In this document: positions 23,560-31,152 of the stretch, one piece after another
Layout: every line of letters starts with the position of its first letter
Position numbering within the stretch: position 1 is the stretch's first letter
The notes under the pieces: generated by a model
What the model saw: only the letters and a program-made list of their open reading frames with translations
What the model was told of the DNA's origin: nothing
Database searches by the model: none
Program-made: the position numbers and the translations under genes
Assembly: GCA_021323735.1 (NCBI GenBank)
Contig: JAJPKM010000032.1
Location: forward strand, 1 to 33,391
Reading direction: 5' to 3'
Origin: Gammaproteobacteria bacterium
Lineage (GTDB): Bacteria > Pseudomonadota > Gammaproteobacteria > Steroidobacterales > Steroidobacteraceae
DNA length: 33,391 nucleotides

Positions 23560-25226
23560 GGCTGCTCGAGCATCGGCAGTTTCAACTTCTGTTCTCGTGC
23601 ACAGGCAATCGCGTCGGCGTAGCCGGCGTCCGCGTGACGCATGACCCCGGTGGCGGGATCGTTCCACAGTACGCGCCGGATGCGTTTGGCGGCGGCTTCG
23701 CTGCCGTCGCAGACGATGACGAGGCCGGCGTGCTGCGAGTAGCCCATGCCGACGCCGCCGCCGTGGTGAATCGAGACCCATGTCGCACCGGACGCGGTGT
23801 TGAGCAAGGCATTGAGCAAAGGCCAATCCGAAACGGCATCGGAGCCGTCCTTCATCGCTTCGGTTTCGCGATTCGGGCTGGCGACGGAGCCTGAGTCCAA
23901 GTGATCGCGCCCGATCACGATGGGGGCGGAAAGCTCGCCGCTCCGGACCATGTCGTTGAAGGCCAGTCCCAAGCGATCTCGTTGACCCAAGCCCACCCAG
24001 CAAATGCGCGCCGGCAATCCTTGAAAGTGGATGCGCGAACGCGCCATGTCGAGCCAGTGATGCAAGTGCGGATCGTCCGGGATCAATTCCTTGACCTTGG
24101 CGTCGGTCTTATAAATGTCCTCGGGATCGCCGGACAGCGCTACCCAGCGGAACGGGCCGACCCCGCGGCAGAACAGCGGCCGGATATATTCGGGCACGAA
24201 TCCTGGAACTTCGAATGCCTGTGCGACGCCGGCGTCGAAGGCGACCTGCCGAATGTTGTTGCCGTAGTCGAAGACCGGCAATCCCATGCGTTTGAAGCGC
24301 AGCAGGTACTCGACATGCTTGGCCATGGACGCGGCCGCAGCCGCCGCGGTGCCGGCAGGATCGGCAACTCGCCGCTCGTCCCATTGATCGACCGACCATC
24401 CTTGTGGCAAATAACCATTGACCGGGTCGTGGGCGGAAGTCTGGTCGGTGAGCGCATCGGGCTTGATGCCGCGCTCGAGCAGCGTCTCGAGCACATCGAC
24501 GATGTTGCCGAGCAGGGCTACGGATATTGGTTTGCCGCTCTTTCTCGAGGTCTCGATCATGGCGAGCGCCTCGTCCAGGCTGCGGGCCTGGGCATCGACA
24601 TAACCGGTCTCGACGCGTTTGGCGATACGGCTCTGGCGGCATTCCACGGCCAACAGACTGGCGCCGGCCATGGTCGCCGCCAGCGGCTGGGCGCCGCCCA
24701 TCCCGCCTAAGCCTGCGGTGAGAATCCATTTGCCCTTGAGGTTGCCGCCGAAGTGGCGCCGCCCCATCTCGGCGAATGTTTCGTACGTGCCTTGCACGAT
24801 TCCCTGGCTGCCGATGTAGATCCACGAACCCGCGGTCATCTGGCCGAACATCGCCAGCCCCTTGCGATCCAGGTCGTGGAAATGCTCCCACGTGGCCCAA
24901 TGCGGCACGAGATTGGAGTTTGCGATCAGCACACGCGGTGCATCGGCATGGGTGGGAAACACGCCCACCGGTTTGCCCGACTGCACCAGCAAGGTCTCCT
25001 CCTCGGTAAGGCGCTTGAGCGTTTCGACGATACGGTCGTAGCAATTCCAGTCGCGCGCCGCGCGACCGATGCCGCCATACACCACGAGTTCGGCGGGATT
25101 TTCCGCGACCTCGGCATCCAAGTTGTTCATCAGCATGCGCAGCGGCGCCTCGGTCATCCAAGTTCGTGCGCTCAAGGCATTGCCGCGCGCTGCGCGGATG
25201 GTTCTAAGGCTTACTGGGGCAAGCAT
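23556..25226 (-). CDS. hutU: urocanate hydratase
   Basis: Urocanase adds water to urocanate using a tightly bound NAD+, giving imidazolone propionate. The 556-residue length is typical. Visible signatures are [11 protein letters not shown] near the N-terminus, the NAD-binding GLGGMGGAQ at 172-180, [20 protein letters not shown], the catalytic-cysteine motif [13 protein letters not shown] (C409, equivalent to C410 in Pseudomonas) and [15 protein letters not shown] near the C-terminus. The ATG at 25226 is chosen over one 33 bp upstream because AGAGGAA precedes it at good spacing and the protein then starts as in relatives. It lies 56 bp downstream of hutF, and its stop overlaps the hutH start, so hutF-hutU-hutH form one operon. 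Confidence 0.97.
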   Translation of the reverse strand: MLAPVSLRTIRAARGNALSARTWMTEAPLRMLMNNLDAEVAENPAELVVYGGIGRAARDWNCYDRIVETLKRLTEEETLLVQSGKPVGVFPTHADAPRVLIANSNLVPHWATWEHFHDLDRKGLAMFGQMTAGSWIYIGSQGIVQGTYETFAEMGRRHFGGNLKGKWILTAGLGGMGGAQPLAATMAGASLLAVECRQSRIAKRVETGYVDAQARSLDEALAMIETSRKSGKPISVALLGNIVDVLETLLERGIKPDALTDQTSAHDPVNGYLPQGWSVDQWDERRVADPAGTAAAAAASMAKHVEYLLRFKRMGLPVFDYGNNIRQVAFDAGVAQAFEVPGFVPEYIRPLFCRGVGPFRWVALSGDPEDIYKTDAKVKELIPDDPHLHHWLDMARSRIHFQGLPARICWVGLGQRDRLGLAFNDMVRSGELSAPIVIGRDHLDSGSVASPNRETEAMKDGSDAVSDWPLLNALLNTASGATWVSIHHGGGVGMGYSQHAGLVIVCDGSEAAAKRIRRVLWNDPATGVMRHADAGYADAIACAREQKLKLPMLEQP

Positions 25227-25282
25227 GCGATTCCTCTGGGGATGTCGGCGGCCGGACATTCAATGCGAAGGCTCACGATAGG

Positions 25283-26764
25283 TCAACCCTTGCTCAAGTC
25301 TCTCATTGCACGGGAAAAATCTGCCTGAAGTTGCTGCTCCCCGGCGTGCCGGTGGTCCTTGACAACCCACCTCCCGGCAACCATGACGTCGCGGATGGCC
25401 TTGTCGGCTCCCGCAAACAGCAGCCGATCGAAAGCCTGTTCCGGCGCTGCCCCGGCCATTGCCGGATGGGAGGCATCCAGCACCAGCCAATCCGCGCGGT
25501 GCCCGACGGCGATGGCGCCCCCCGGCTGGCCCATGACCTGCGCGCCGCAGAGAGCGGCATCGCGCCAGAGGCGCGTGCCGACATGGGATTCATCCTTGGC
25601 GGCGAGAACCACCCGCCGCTTCTTGCGCAGGCGTTGCTGGTATTCGAGCCAGCGCAGTTCTTCGGCGGGATTCACCGTCGATTGACTGTCGGAGCCGATG
25701 CACAGCCGGCCGCCGGCCTTGAGAAAGCGCGTGGTGTCGAACAGGCCGTCGCCCAGATTCGCCTCCGTGCTGATGGAGACGCAGACAGCGGCATGGGAGC
25801 CGGCAATGCCCTGCAGCTCCTGCGCGGTGGCGTGCGTGGCGTGAACCAGGCACCAGTGCCGTGTCAGCAGCTCCTGCTCCAAGAGCAGTTGGACCGGACG
25901 TCGGCCGGTGGCGCGTTGGCAGGCGCTCACTTCGAGAGCCTGCTCGGCAACATGGATATGCACCGGCAGGTTCGCATCGATGGCGCGCAGGGCAACGGCG
26001 GCCTCGCGCAGCTGATCGAGGGGGACCGCGCGCAGACTGTGGAATGCGGCGCCGGTACGCCGTGTACTCACACCGTTGCGACGTTCGGCGCCGACCCGTT
26101 CTTCGACGGCCCGTACGAAGGCATCGGTCTGCAGTGCAAAGCGCGCCTGCTCCGGCTTCAAGGCCGCGCCGCCGAAGTCGCTGGTCTGATACAGCGTGGG
26201 TAGAAACGTCAAACCGATGCCGGCCGTCGCGGCCGCCTCGTCGATCGCCTCCCACAGTGGATTCGCACCGGCGTAAGGCGCACCGCTGCCGGGCCGATGC
26301 AGGTAGTGAAACTCCGCCACCGAGGTATAGCCGGCCTTCAGCATCTCGACGAACAGCTGGGTTGCGACGATGCGCAATGCCTCCGGCCCGATGCGATTCG
26401 CGAGTACATACATGTTCTGGCGCCAATTCCAAAAGCTATCCCGCGCGGAGGAGCGGAATTCCGCATTGCCGGCCATGGCGCGTTGGAATGCATGACTGTG
26501 CGCGTTGGACATTCCCGGAATGACGAGGCCGAGAACGGGCTCCATCGGTGCGCCATGCGGCAGCCCTGCGCTCGCGCCCTGGCGCGCACCCACGCTGGCA
26601 CTGGCTGTCGCGCTCGCACTAACGCTCGCACCAGTACTGGCACTGGCACTCGCATCCGCACCCGTCTCGATCGACGTGATGATCCCGGTAGGGGAGACCG
26701 TGACCCGTGCGTCATGAGCCCACCCCTGAGATAGGTAAGCGGACTGCATACGGTAGATGGCCAT
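25283..26764 (-). CDS. hutF: formimidoylglutamate deiminase
   Basis: HutF hydrolyses N-formimino-glutamate to N-formyl-glutamate and ammonia, the Pseudomonas-type branch of histidine degradation. It is a zinc amidohydrolase: SNAHSHAFQRAMAG carries H89 and H91, HIHVAEQ and the HATHATAQE region carry further ligands and catalytic histidines, and CIGSDSQSTVNP holds the metal aspartate. The product is 493 residues, about 30-40 longer than usual, because of an Ala/Ser-rich stretch (34-69) between the small beta-domain and the first metal motif. The start at 26764 places 13 residues before the conserved Gly-Trp, as in Pseudomonas HutF; it overlaps the start of divergent hutI by 8 bp, so the Met at 26749 remains possible. 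It is first in the hutFUH operon. Confidence 0.94.
   Translation of the reverse strand: MAIYRMQSAYLSQGWAHDARVTVSPTGIITSIETGADASASASTGASVSASATASASVGARQGASAGLPHGAPMEPVLGLVIPGMSNAHSHAFQRAMAGNAEFRSSARDSFWNWRQNMYVLANRIGPEALRIVATQLFVEMLKAGYTSVAEFHYLHRPGSGAPYAGANPLWEAIDEAAATAGIGLTFLPTLYQTSDFGGAALKPEQARFALQTDAFVRAVEERVGAERRNGVSTRRTGAAFHSLRAVPLDQLREAAVALRAIDANLPVHIHVAEQALEVSACQRATGRRPVQLLLEQELLTRHWCLVHATHATAQELQGIAGSHAAVCVSISTEANLGDGLFDTTRFLKAGGRLCIGSDSQSTVNPAEELRWLEYQQRLRKKRRVVLAAKDESHVGTRLWRDAALCGAQVMGQPGGAIAVGHRADWLVLDASHPAMAGAAPEQAFDRLLFAGADKAIRDVMVAGRWVVKDHRHAGEQQLQADFSRAMRDLSKG
26558..26665 (-). repeat. Ala/Ser-codon microrepeat inside hutF
   Basis: Imperfect 10-12 bp units of the type CGCTCGCACT / TGGCACTGGC run through this stretch and encode residues 34-69 of HutF, nearly all Ala, Ser, Gly and Thr. 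It looks like replication-slippage expansion in a loop and accounts for the protein's extra length. Confidence 0.65.
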
Positions 26765-26772
26765 CCCGGTAT
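26748..26772. promoter_or_regulatory. imperfect dyad over the hutF/hutI start codons
   Basis: A perfect 10-bp palindrome GATGGCCATC (26756-26765) contains both start codons, flanked by ATAC on the left and GTAT on the right, off true symmetry by one base. It could be an operator or simply the consequence of two facing ATG-GCC starts. No promoter hexamers were identified with confidence. Confidence 0.35.
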
Positions 26773-28028
26773 CATACGTTGTGCTTAATTCTGCGGACAA
26801 CGATTGGGACCAGGTGTGGATCGGCGCGAACATTGCGACGATGGCGGGCGCCCAGCCCTATGGGAGCATGGATAACGCCGCGGTGGCCGTCAAAGGCGAG
26901 CGCATCGCCTGGCTCGGCGATGCCGCGGAGGGACGCCGGCTGGCGCGAGCGCAAGACGTGGCCATCCATGAGGCAGAAGGCCTGTGGATCACGCCGGGCC
27001 TGATCGATTGCCACACGCACCTGGTCTACGGCGGGGATCGCGTGGCGGAATTCGAGCAACGGCTTTGCGGTGTGTCGTACGAAGACATTGCGCGCGCCGG
27101 CGGCGGCATCCAGTCGACCGTCCGCGCGACCCGTTCGGCCACGCATGAATCGCTTTACGAATCCGCGCGAACGCGCCTCGAGTGCCTGATGTCGGAAGGC
27201 GTTACCACCGTCGAGATCAAGTCAGGCTATGGTCTGGAACTGGGCGCGGAGCGGCGCCTGCTCGAAGTTGCACGCGAGTTGGGCGAGACCCTGCCCGTCT
27301 CGGTGAAGAAAACCTTTCTCGGCCTGCACTCGCTGCCGCCGGAATTCGCCGCGCAGCGCCGGCGCTTCGTGGACGATGTGAGCGGACCTTGGCTCACGGC
27401 ATTGGCCGCGGCCGGCTTGGTGGATGCCGTCGATGGCTTCTGCGAGGGGATTGCGTTTTCCGTGTCCGAAACCGGGCAACTGCTCCGGGCGGCACAAGAG
27501 CTGGGCATTGCCGCGCACGTGCACGCCGGGCAATTGAGCGACCTGGGCGCGGCGCAGCTCGCCGCACAATACGCCGCGCTCTCCGCGGACCACCTCGAGT
27601 ATGTGGGCGCCGACGGCGTGCGCGCCATGGCGGCGGCGGGCACGGTGGCTGTGCTGCTCCCCACTGCCTATTTCACCTTGCGGCAGACCACGCCGCCGCC
27701 GATCGCCCTGCTGCGGGAGGCCGGCATCCCGCTTGCCGTGGCAACCGACTGCAATCCCGGCACCTCGCCCTGTACCTCCATCCTGCTGGCGCTCTGCATG
27801 GCCTGTACGCTGTTCGGCTTGACGCCCGAGGAGGCATTGGCGGGCGCCACGCGCAACGCGGCCCGTGCGCTGGGTCTGCTCGCCGAGGTGGGCACCATCG
27901 AAGTGGGCAAGCGCGCGGATCTGGCATTTTGGCGCATCGAACGCCCCGCGCAGCTTTGCTATGGCCTGGGCGCGAATCCCTGTGCCGCGGTGATGTATCG
28001 AGGAAAAATCCGCGGCGAGAATACTTAA
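26757..28028 (+). CDS. hutI: imidazolonepropionase
   Basis: HutI opens the imidazolone ring to give N-formimino-glutamate, linking HutU to HutF. It is a metal-dependent amidohydrolase: PGLIDCHTHLVYGG carries H86 and H88, AHVHAGQLS carries H256, SADHLEY carries H279, and ATDCNPGTSP carries D331. EIKSGYGL, typical of the family, is also present. At 423 residues it is slightly longer than usual (about 405), so a GTG at 26781 (415 aa) is a possible start; neither has a strong ribosome-binding site. It is transcribed away from hutFUH, an unusual arrangement since hutI is more often in line with hutH or hutU. No other hut gene lies downstream. Confidence 0.96.
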   Translation: MAIPVSYVVLNSADNDWDQVWIGANIATMAGAQPYGSMDNAAVAVKGERIAWLGDAAEGRRLARAQDVAIHEAEGLWITPGLIDCHTHLVYGGDRVAEFEQRLCGVSYEDIARAGGGIQSTVRATRSATHESLYESARTRLECLMSEGVTTVEIKSGYGLELGAERRLLEVARELGETLPVSVKKTFLGLHSLPPEFAAQRRRFVDDVSGPWLTALAAAGLVDAVDGFCEGIAFSVSETGQLLRAAQELGIAAHVHAGQLSDLGAAQLAAQYAALSADHLEYVGADGVRAMAAAGTVAVLLPTAYFTLRQTTPPPIALLREAGIPLAVATDCNPGTSPCTSILLALCMACTLFGLTPEEALAGATRNAARALGLLAEVGTIEVGKRADLAFWRIERPAQLCYGLGANPCAAVMYRGKIRGENT

Positions 28029-28091
28029 GCCAGGTGCCCTCGCCGCAGCGGCCTGCAGGCCCGTTTGTCCAATTGACTAGGGGGAGGGTAA

Positions 28092-28745
28092 TTGTCCTCA
28101 CGGCCGCATAAACTCGAACTCATGGCTAGCCGATCTCGCCCCGGAAGACCGCCGCACGATGACGTCTTGACGCCTGCCGAGTGGCGCACCGTGCATGCCG
28201 TGAAGCATGGTTTGACCAGCCGGCAGATCGCCGAACGCCGCGGTATCAGCATCGAGGCGGTCAAGTATCACGTCGCCAACGCGCTGGCCAAGTTGGGTAT
28301 CGACAACCGACAGCAATTACGCCGCTGGCACCGTCCGCCCAAGGGAAGTGCTCTGGCTCTTGGAGGACAGATGAACGAGGCAGTGAAATTCGGTTCGATC
28401 GCGCAGATCGCAAGATCGGTTCGAGACATAGGCGAGGCGGAGGCGTGGTACAAGAATACCTTGGGGCTGCCGCATCTCTACACTTTCGGCAAGCTCGCAT
28501 TTTTCGATTGCCAGGGCACGCGGCTGATGTTGAGCCAGGAATCCACGGCCGTTCCCGAGTCGATTCTGTACCTGCGCGTTGCGGACATCGCCGCCGCACA
28601 CCGACATCTGAGCTCTCTCGGCGTGGAGTTCATCAACGCGCCGCACATGATTCATCGGCACGCCGACGGAACCGAGGAATGGTTGTCGATGTTCAAGGAT
28701 CCTGAGGGCCGGCCGCTGGGCCTGATGGCTCAGGCGAAGAGCTAG
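28092..28745 (+). CDS. LuxR-type HTH fused to a VOC (glyoxalase-fold) domain
   Basis: The 217-residue ORF has an N-terminal LuxR/GerE-like helix-turn-helix (about 26-80: LTPAEWRTVHAVKHGLTSRQ, IEAVKYHVANALAKLGI) and a C-terminal VOC domain (about 99-213: paired beta-alpha-beta modules with WYKNTLGL, YLRVADI, FKDPEGRPLG). The usual first metal histidine of VOC enzymes appears to be replaced by Gln (IAQIARSV) and the last acidic ligand by Gly/Leu, so a ligand-sensing rather than catalytic role is plausible. The TTG at 28092 follows GGAGGG (28083 on). A second start, ATG 28371 preceded by GGAGG (28362-28366), would make a 124-residue VOC-only protein from the same gene. It lies 63 bp after hutI on the same strand. 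Target and ligand are unknown. Confidence 0.82.
   Translation: MSSRPHKLELMASRSRPGRPPHDDVLTPAEWRTVHAVKHGLTSRQIAERRGISIEAVKYHVANALAKLGIDNRQQLRRWHRPPKGSALALGGQMNEAVKFGSIAQIARSVRDIGEAEAWYKNTLGLPHLYTFGKLAFFDCQGTRLMLSQESTAVPESILYLRVADIAAAHRHLSSLGVEFINAPHMIHRHADGTEEWLSMFKDPEGRPLGLMAQAKS
28362..28373 (+). promoter_or_regulatory. internal ribosome-binding site and ATG before the VOC domain
   Basis: GGAGG (28362-28366), a 4-nt spacer and ATG (28371) are in frame with the surrounding gene and fall exactly at the junction between the HTH and VOC domains. It is a better initiation site than the upstream TTG, so the VOC domain may also be made alone. Confidence 0.6.
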
Positions 28746-28764
28746 CCTGGCCGCGAGCAAGACC

Positions 28765-28830
28765 GATGCGAGCGAGAGGGATGGGAGCGAGGGGGATGGG
28801 AGCGAGGGGGATGGGAGCGAGAGGGATGCG
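28765..28830. repeat. 15-bp tandem repeat, 4.4 copies
   Basis: Four units of GATGGGAGCGAGRGG (28765-28779, 28780-28794, 28795-28809, 28810-28824) plus a partial fifth copy lie 20 bp after the stop of the HTH-VOC gene. Copies two and three are identical; the first differs by one base in the GGG. There are no spacers, so this is a minisatellite and not a CRISPR. It is non-coding as far as can be seen. Confidence 0.9.
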
Positions 28831-28914
28831 CTGACAGACGCCTAGTTTCCGGCCTGCCTGGCTTCGTTTGCGAAGCGGCTACGGGGTATCGGCAAAACCT
28901 GTAGTCTTCATGGC

Positions 28915-29871
28915 ATGCGAATGGAAACCGCGCGATTCATGTTGGCCGCCCTGCTCGCGGGTTGGATGGCGCCGCCCGACTGCCGCGCCCAGACGCCGCC
29001 ACCGCTCGATGAAATCATCGTCACCGCCGAACGTGCGGGCCCGGGTATGTGGCACGTGCATCACGGTGCCGCGAATGTGTGGATACTCGGCAGCATTTCT
29101 CCGCTGCCACGCGACATTACTTGGCGTTCCAGGCAGGTGGAACAGGTGCTCGAGAGCACCAGCCAAGTGCTCGTGCAAAAGCCAATTGAAATCAGCGTTC
29201 CGCGAATCCTGTGGATGTTGATCGCCGACCGAAAATATTTGATGGTGGGCGGCGGCAAAAGATTGAAGGATGTGCTGCCGGCGGATCTGCACGCGCGTTT
29301 TTCCGCGCAACGAAGCAAGGTCGCCGACGAGCCGGACAAGTGGGAGCGATATCGGCCCATCATCGCAGCGGCATTCTTGCAGCAAGCCGTATTCCATCAA
29401 GTCAATCTATCGATGCGTCTCGATCTTGGCGCAGCGCTGCGAGCTCTGGCGAAAAAGCACGGCGTACGCGTCGAGGAGATCAAGGTGGCGGGGGCGAGCG
29501 ATATGCTGGAAGCATTGAAGAGCATGCCTCCGGCCACCGAACGCACCTGCCTCGAGGCGTCGCTGAGTACCCTCGAAACCGGACTGCCCCGATTGGTGGA
29601 GCGTGCGCAGGCATGGGCGGTCGGTAACGTGGATCGCATCGAGAATCTACCGGAGTTGAAGGAGGTGGATGCATGCCGCGCGGCCTTGGATGACGGCAAG
29701 GGCGCGCTCGATGTGATTGGCCGCATACGCCAGACCTGGCTGGAAAATATCGAAAAGTATCTACGTTCCGCCGGGACGACCATCGCCGTGGTCAATTTGG
29801 ACATGCTGATCGAGCGCGGCGGCTTGCTGGATCAGTTGCGTGCCCAGGGATATGAAATCGAGGCGCCTTGA
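28915..29871 (+). CDS. TraB/GumN family protein
   Basis: The 318-residue product has a signal sequence (about 1-25, ending CRA-Q), then a short segment LDEIIVTAERAGPGMWHV, and then the TraB/GumN-type fold starting with VWILGSISPLPRDITWRS. The family is poorly characterised; some members are proposed to be metalloproteases. The first motif is usually G-T-x-H; here it reads GSIS, lacking that histidine, so a catalytic role is doubtful. Two cysteines in the last third (ERTCLEA and VDACRAA) could form a disulfide in the periplasm. The ATG at 28915 is used; an in-frame ATG lies 6 bp downstream. It is alone, 58 bp before the rpsL operon promoter. Confidence 0.8.
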   Translation: MRMETARFMLAALLAGWMAPPDCRAQTPPPLDEIIVTAERAGPGMWHVHHGAANVWILGSISPLPRDITWRSRQVEQVLESTSQVLVQKPIEISVPRILWMLIADRKYLMVGGGKRLKDVLPADLHARFSAQRSKVADEPDKWERYRPIIAAAFLQQAVFHQVNLSMRLDLGAALRALAKKHGVRVEEIKVAGASDMLEALKSMPPATERTCLEASLSTLETGLPRLVERAQAWAVGNVDRIENLPELKEVDACRAALDDGKGALDVIGRIRQTWLENIEKYLRSAGTTIAVVNLDMLIERGGLLDQLRAQGYEIEAP

Positions 29872-29909
29872 GCCTAGGTCGCTTGGTACTGCGCCGAGAC
29901 GAAATACTT

Positions 29910-29922
29910 GCTGCAAAGCAGC
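29910..29922. other. small dyad upstream of the rpsL promoter
   Basis: GCTGC-AAA-GCAGC, a perfect 5-bp dyad, ends 6 bp before the -35 element of the rpsL promoter. There is no T-run, so it is not a terminator for the TraB gene. It may be a protein-binding site or chance. Confidence 0.3.
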
Positions 29923-29928
29923 ATTACC

Positions 29929-29957
29929 TTGACACTCGGGCGGCCGGTTCCTACAAT
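29929..29957 (+). promoter_or_regulatory. sigma70-type promoter of the rpsL-rpsG-fusA-tuf operon
   Basis: A perfect -35 TTGACA (29929-29934), 17-bp spacer and near-perfect -10 TACAAT (29952-29957) give one of the best promoter matches in the window. Transcription would start near 29964 and leave a leader of about 105 nt before rpsL, containing a small stem GGCAC-TTA-GTGCC (29977-29989). It shows that the str operon does not depend on read-through from rpoBC. Confidence 0.85.
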
Positions 29958-30067
29958 CGCCGGCCTTTGTCTCAAGGGCACTTAGTGCCGGGCAATAAGC
30001 CTGTCAGTTTAAGAATTTGAATCCACGGACCGTTCTTCACTGCAAGATCGGCCCTCTAAAGGTATTT

Positions 30068-30448
30068 ATGGCGACGACGACCCAACTCATACGCACCGGC
30101 CGAAACGAGCCCGCCTGGAAGTCCAAGGTTCCGGCTCTGGCGGCTTCACCGCAAAAGCGCGGGGTGTGCACCCGCGTATACACGACCACGCCGAAGAAGC
30201 CCAATTCGGCGCTGCGCAAGGTTTGCCGCGTCCGGCTGACGAACGGCTATGAAGTCTCCAGCTATATCGGCGGCGAGGGTCATAACCTGCAAGAGCACTC
30301 GGTGGTGCTGATTCGCGGCGGCCGCGTCAAGGATCTGCCCGGAGTGCGTTATCACACGGTACGCGGTGCGCTCGATTGCGCCGGTGTCAACGATCGTCGG
30401 CAAGGCCGCTCCAAGTACGGCGCGAAACGTCCAAGAAATAGTCTTTAA
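30068..30448 (+). CDS. rpsL: 30S ribosomal protein S12
   Basis: S12 lies at the decoding centre of the 30S subunit. The 126-residue product is conserved over nearly all its length: CPQKRG-like [37 protein letters not shown], and [16 protein letters not shown]. The lysines at the two classic streptomycin-resistance sites (in TTPKKPNS and GRVKDLPG) are present, so a sensitive form is predicted. The ATG at 30068 gives the standard MATTTQLIR start and follows AAAGG; the open frame further upstream is not used. It is first in the str operon, with rpsG starting 18 bp after its stop. Confidence 0.98.
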   Translation: MATTTQLIRTGRNEPAWKSKVPALAASPQKRGVCTRVYTTTPKKPNSALRKVCRVRLTNGYEVSSYIGGEGHNLQEHSVVLIRGGRVKDLPGVRYHTVRGALDCAGVNDRRQGRSKYGAKRPRNSL

Positions 30449-30466
30449 GGCTTAAGAAGGTTTTCA

Positions 30467-30949
30467 ATGTCCCGCAGAGCAGCAGCCCCCCATCGCACCA
30501 TTCTTCCCGATCCTAAATTCGGGAATGACATGTTGGCTAAATTCATCAACATGGTCATGGAACGCGGCAAGAAGTCTGCCGCCGAAAAGATCGTTTACGG
30601 CGCCATCGACCGCATCAGTGAGAAGAAGAGCGGCGCCGCCGGGGCCGAAGCCATTGCTGTGTTGCAACAGGCTCTGGACAACGTCAAGCCGGTGGTTGAA
30701 GTGAAGTCCCGCCGGGTGGGCGGTGCCACCTACCAAGTGCCCGTCGAGGTGCGTGCCAACCGCCGTCAAACCCTGGCCATGCGCTGGGTGATCGAGGCGG
30801 CCACCGCCCGCAGCGAAAAGTCCATGGCCCACCGCCTGGCTGCGGAGTTGTTGGAGGCTGCTGAAAATCGTGGCGCTGCCGTGCGTAAGCGCGAGGACAC
30901 GCACCGCATGGCGGATGCCAACAAGGCGTTCGCGCACTACCGCTGGTAG
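30467..30949 (+). CDS. rpsG: 30S ribosomal protein S7
   Basis: S7 nucleates assembly of the 30S head and contacts the E-site tRNA. The 160-residue product starts [19 protein letters not shown] and contains [33 protein letters not shown] and the helix [16 protein letters not shown], all conserved; its length is close to the common 156. The ATG follows AAGAAGG at good spacing. It is followed by a 203-bp gap before fusA, unusually long for this operon and full of hairpins. In E. coli, S7 regulates translation at the rpsL-rpsG junction; here that junction is only 18 bp. Confidence 0.98.
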   Translation: MSRRAAAPHRTILPDPKFGNDMLAKFINMVMERGKKSAAEKIVYGAIDRISEKKSGAAGAEAIAVLQQALDNVKPVVEVKSRRVGGATYQVPVEVRANRRQTLAMRWVIEAATARSEKSMAHRLAAELLEAAENRGAAVRKREDTHRMADANKAFAHYRW

Positions 30950-31006
30950 GGTAACGTCGACCGCCGCCGCCTGGTAAATGCCCCGGTTCGGCCTTATATC
31001 TCTCGG

Positions 31007-31049
31007 ACGGGGCCGAAGGCCCCGTCGACAGTTGCGCGAAGCGCATGAG
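31007..31049 (+). repeat. two-hairpin module, copy A
   Basis: This 43-bp segment matches 31108-31150 without gaps at 35 of 43 positions. Both contain CGGGG-N-CGA, then CCCGT-N-GA, then the identical 16-mer GTTGCGCGAAGCGCAT. Copy A has the more stable first hairpin. A further partial copy of its second half lies at 31052-31069. Confidence 0.8.
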
Positions 31050-31107
31050 CAGTTGCGCGAGGCGCATGATTTTTGATTTCAATGCTCGCGTAGCGAGCGG
31101 CTAACAG

Positions 31108-31150
31108 GCGGGGTCGACGGTCCCGTTGAGGGTTGCGCGAAGCGCATTAG
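31108..31150 (+). repeat. two-hairpin module, copy B
   Basis: Second copy of the 43-bp module, 101 bp downstream of copy A and ending 2 bp before the fusA ATG. It includes the only Shine-Dalgarno-like sequence for fusA, GAGGG at 31128-31132. Confidence 0.8.
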
Positions 31151-31152
31151 AC

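Larger units (their letters stand above)
31006..31150 (+). promoter_or_regulatory. structured rpsG-fusA intergenic leader
   Basis: In order: a perfect 9-bp hairpin with loop GAA (31006-31026); TGCGC-GAA-GCGCA (31033-31045); TGCGC-GAG-GCGCA (31054-31066), soon followed by TTTTT (31070-31074); GCTCGC-GTA-GCGAGC (31084-31098); a shorter GGGG/CCC stem near 31110-31124; and TGCGC-GAA-GCGCA again (31134-31146), 6 nt before the fusA ATG. The third hairpin plus T-run could attenuate transcription into fusA. Roles are inferred from structure only. Confidence 0.6.

Noticed and set aside
23560-24003. Extended 660-residue reading of hutH
   Set aside because: The extra 148 residues overlap hutU, are Arg-rich and look like an out-of-frame shadow. 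HutH homology begins at the GTGA overlap.
28765-28830. CRISPR-like array
   Set aside because: The 15-bp units are directly adjacent with no spacers and there are no cas genes: a simple tandem repeat.
9512-29928. Recent genomic island or prophage
   Set aside because: No integrase, transposase, phage gene, tRNA junction, direct repeats at the ends or evident base-composition shift was seen.
31126-31152. TTG start for fusA
   Set aside because: It would prepend nine residues not found in EF-G, and the conserved N-terminus begins at 31153. It is kept only as the alternative in the hairpin finding.
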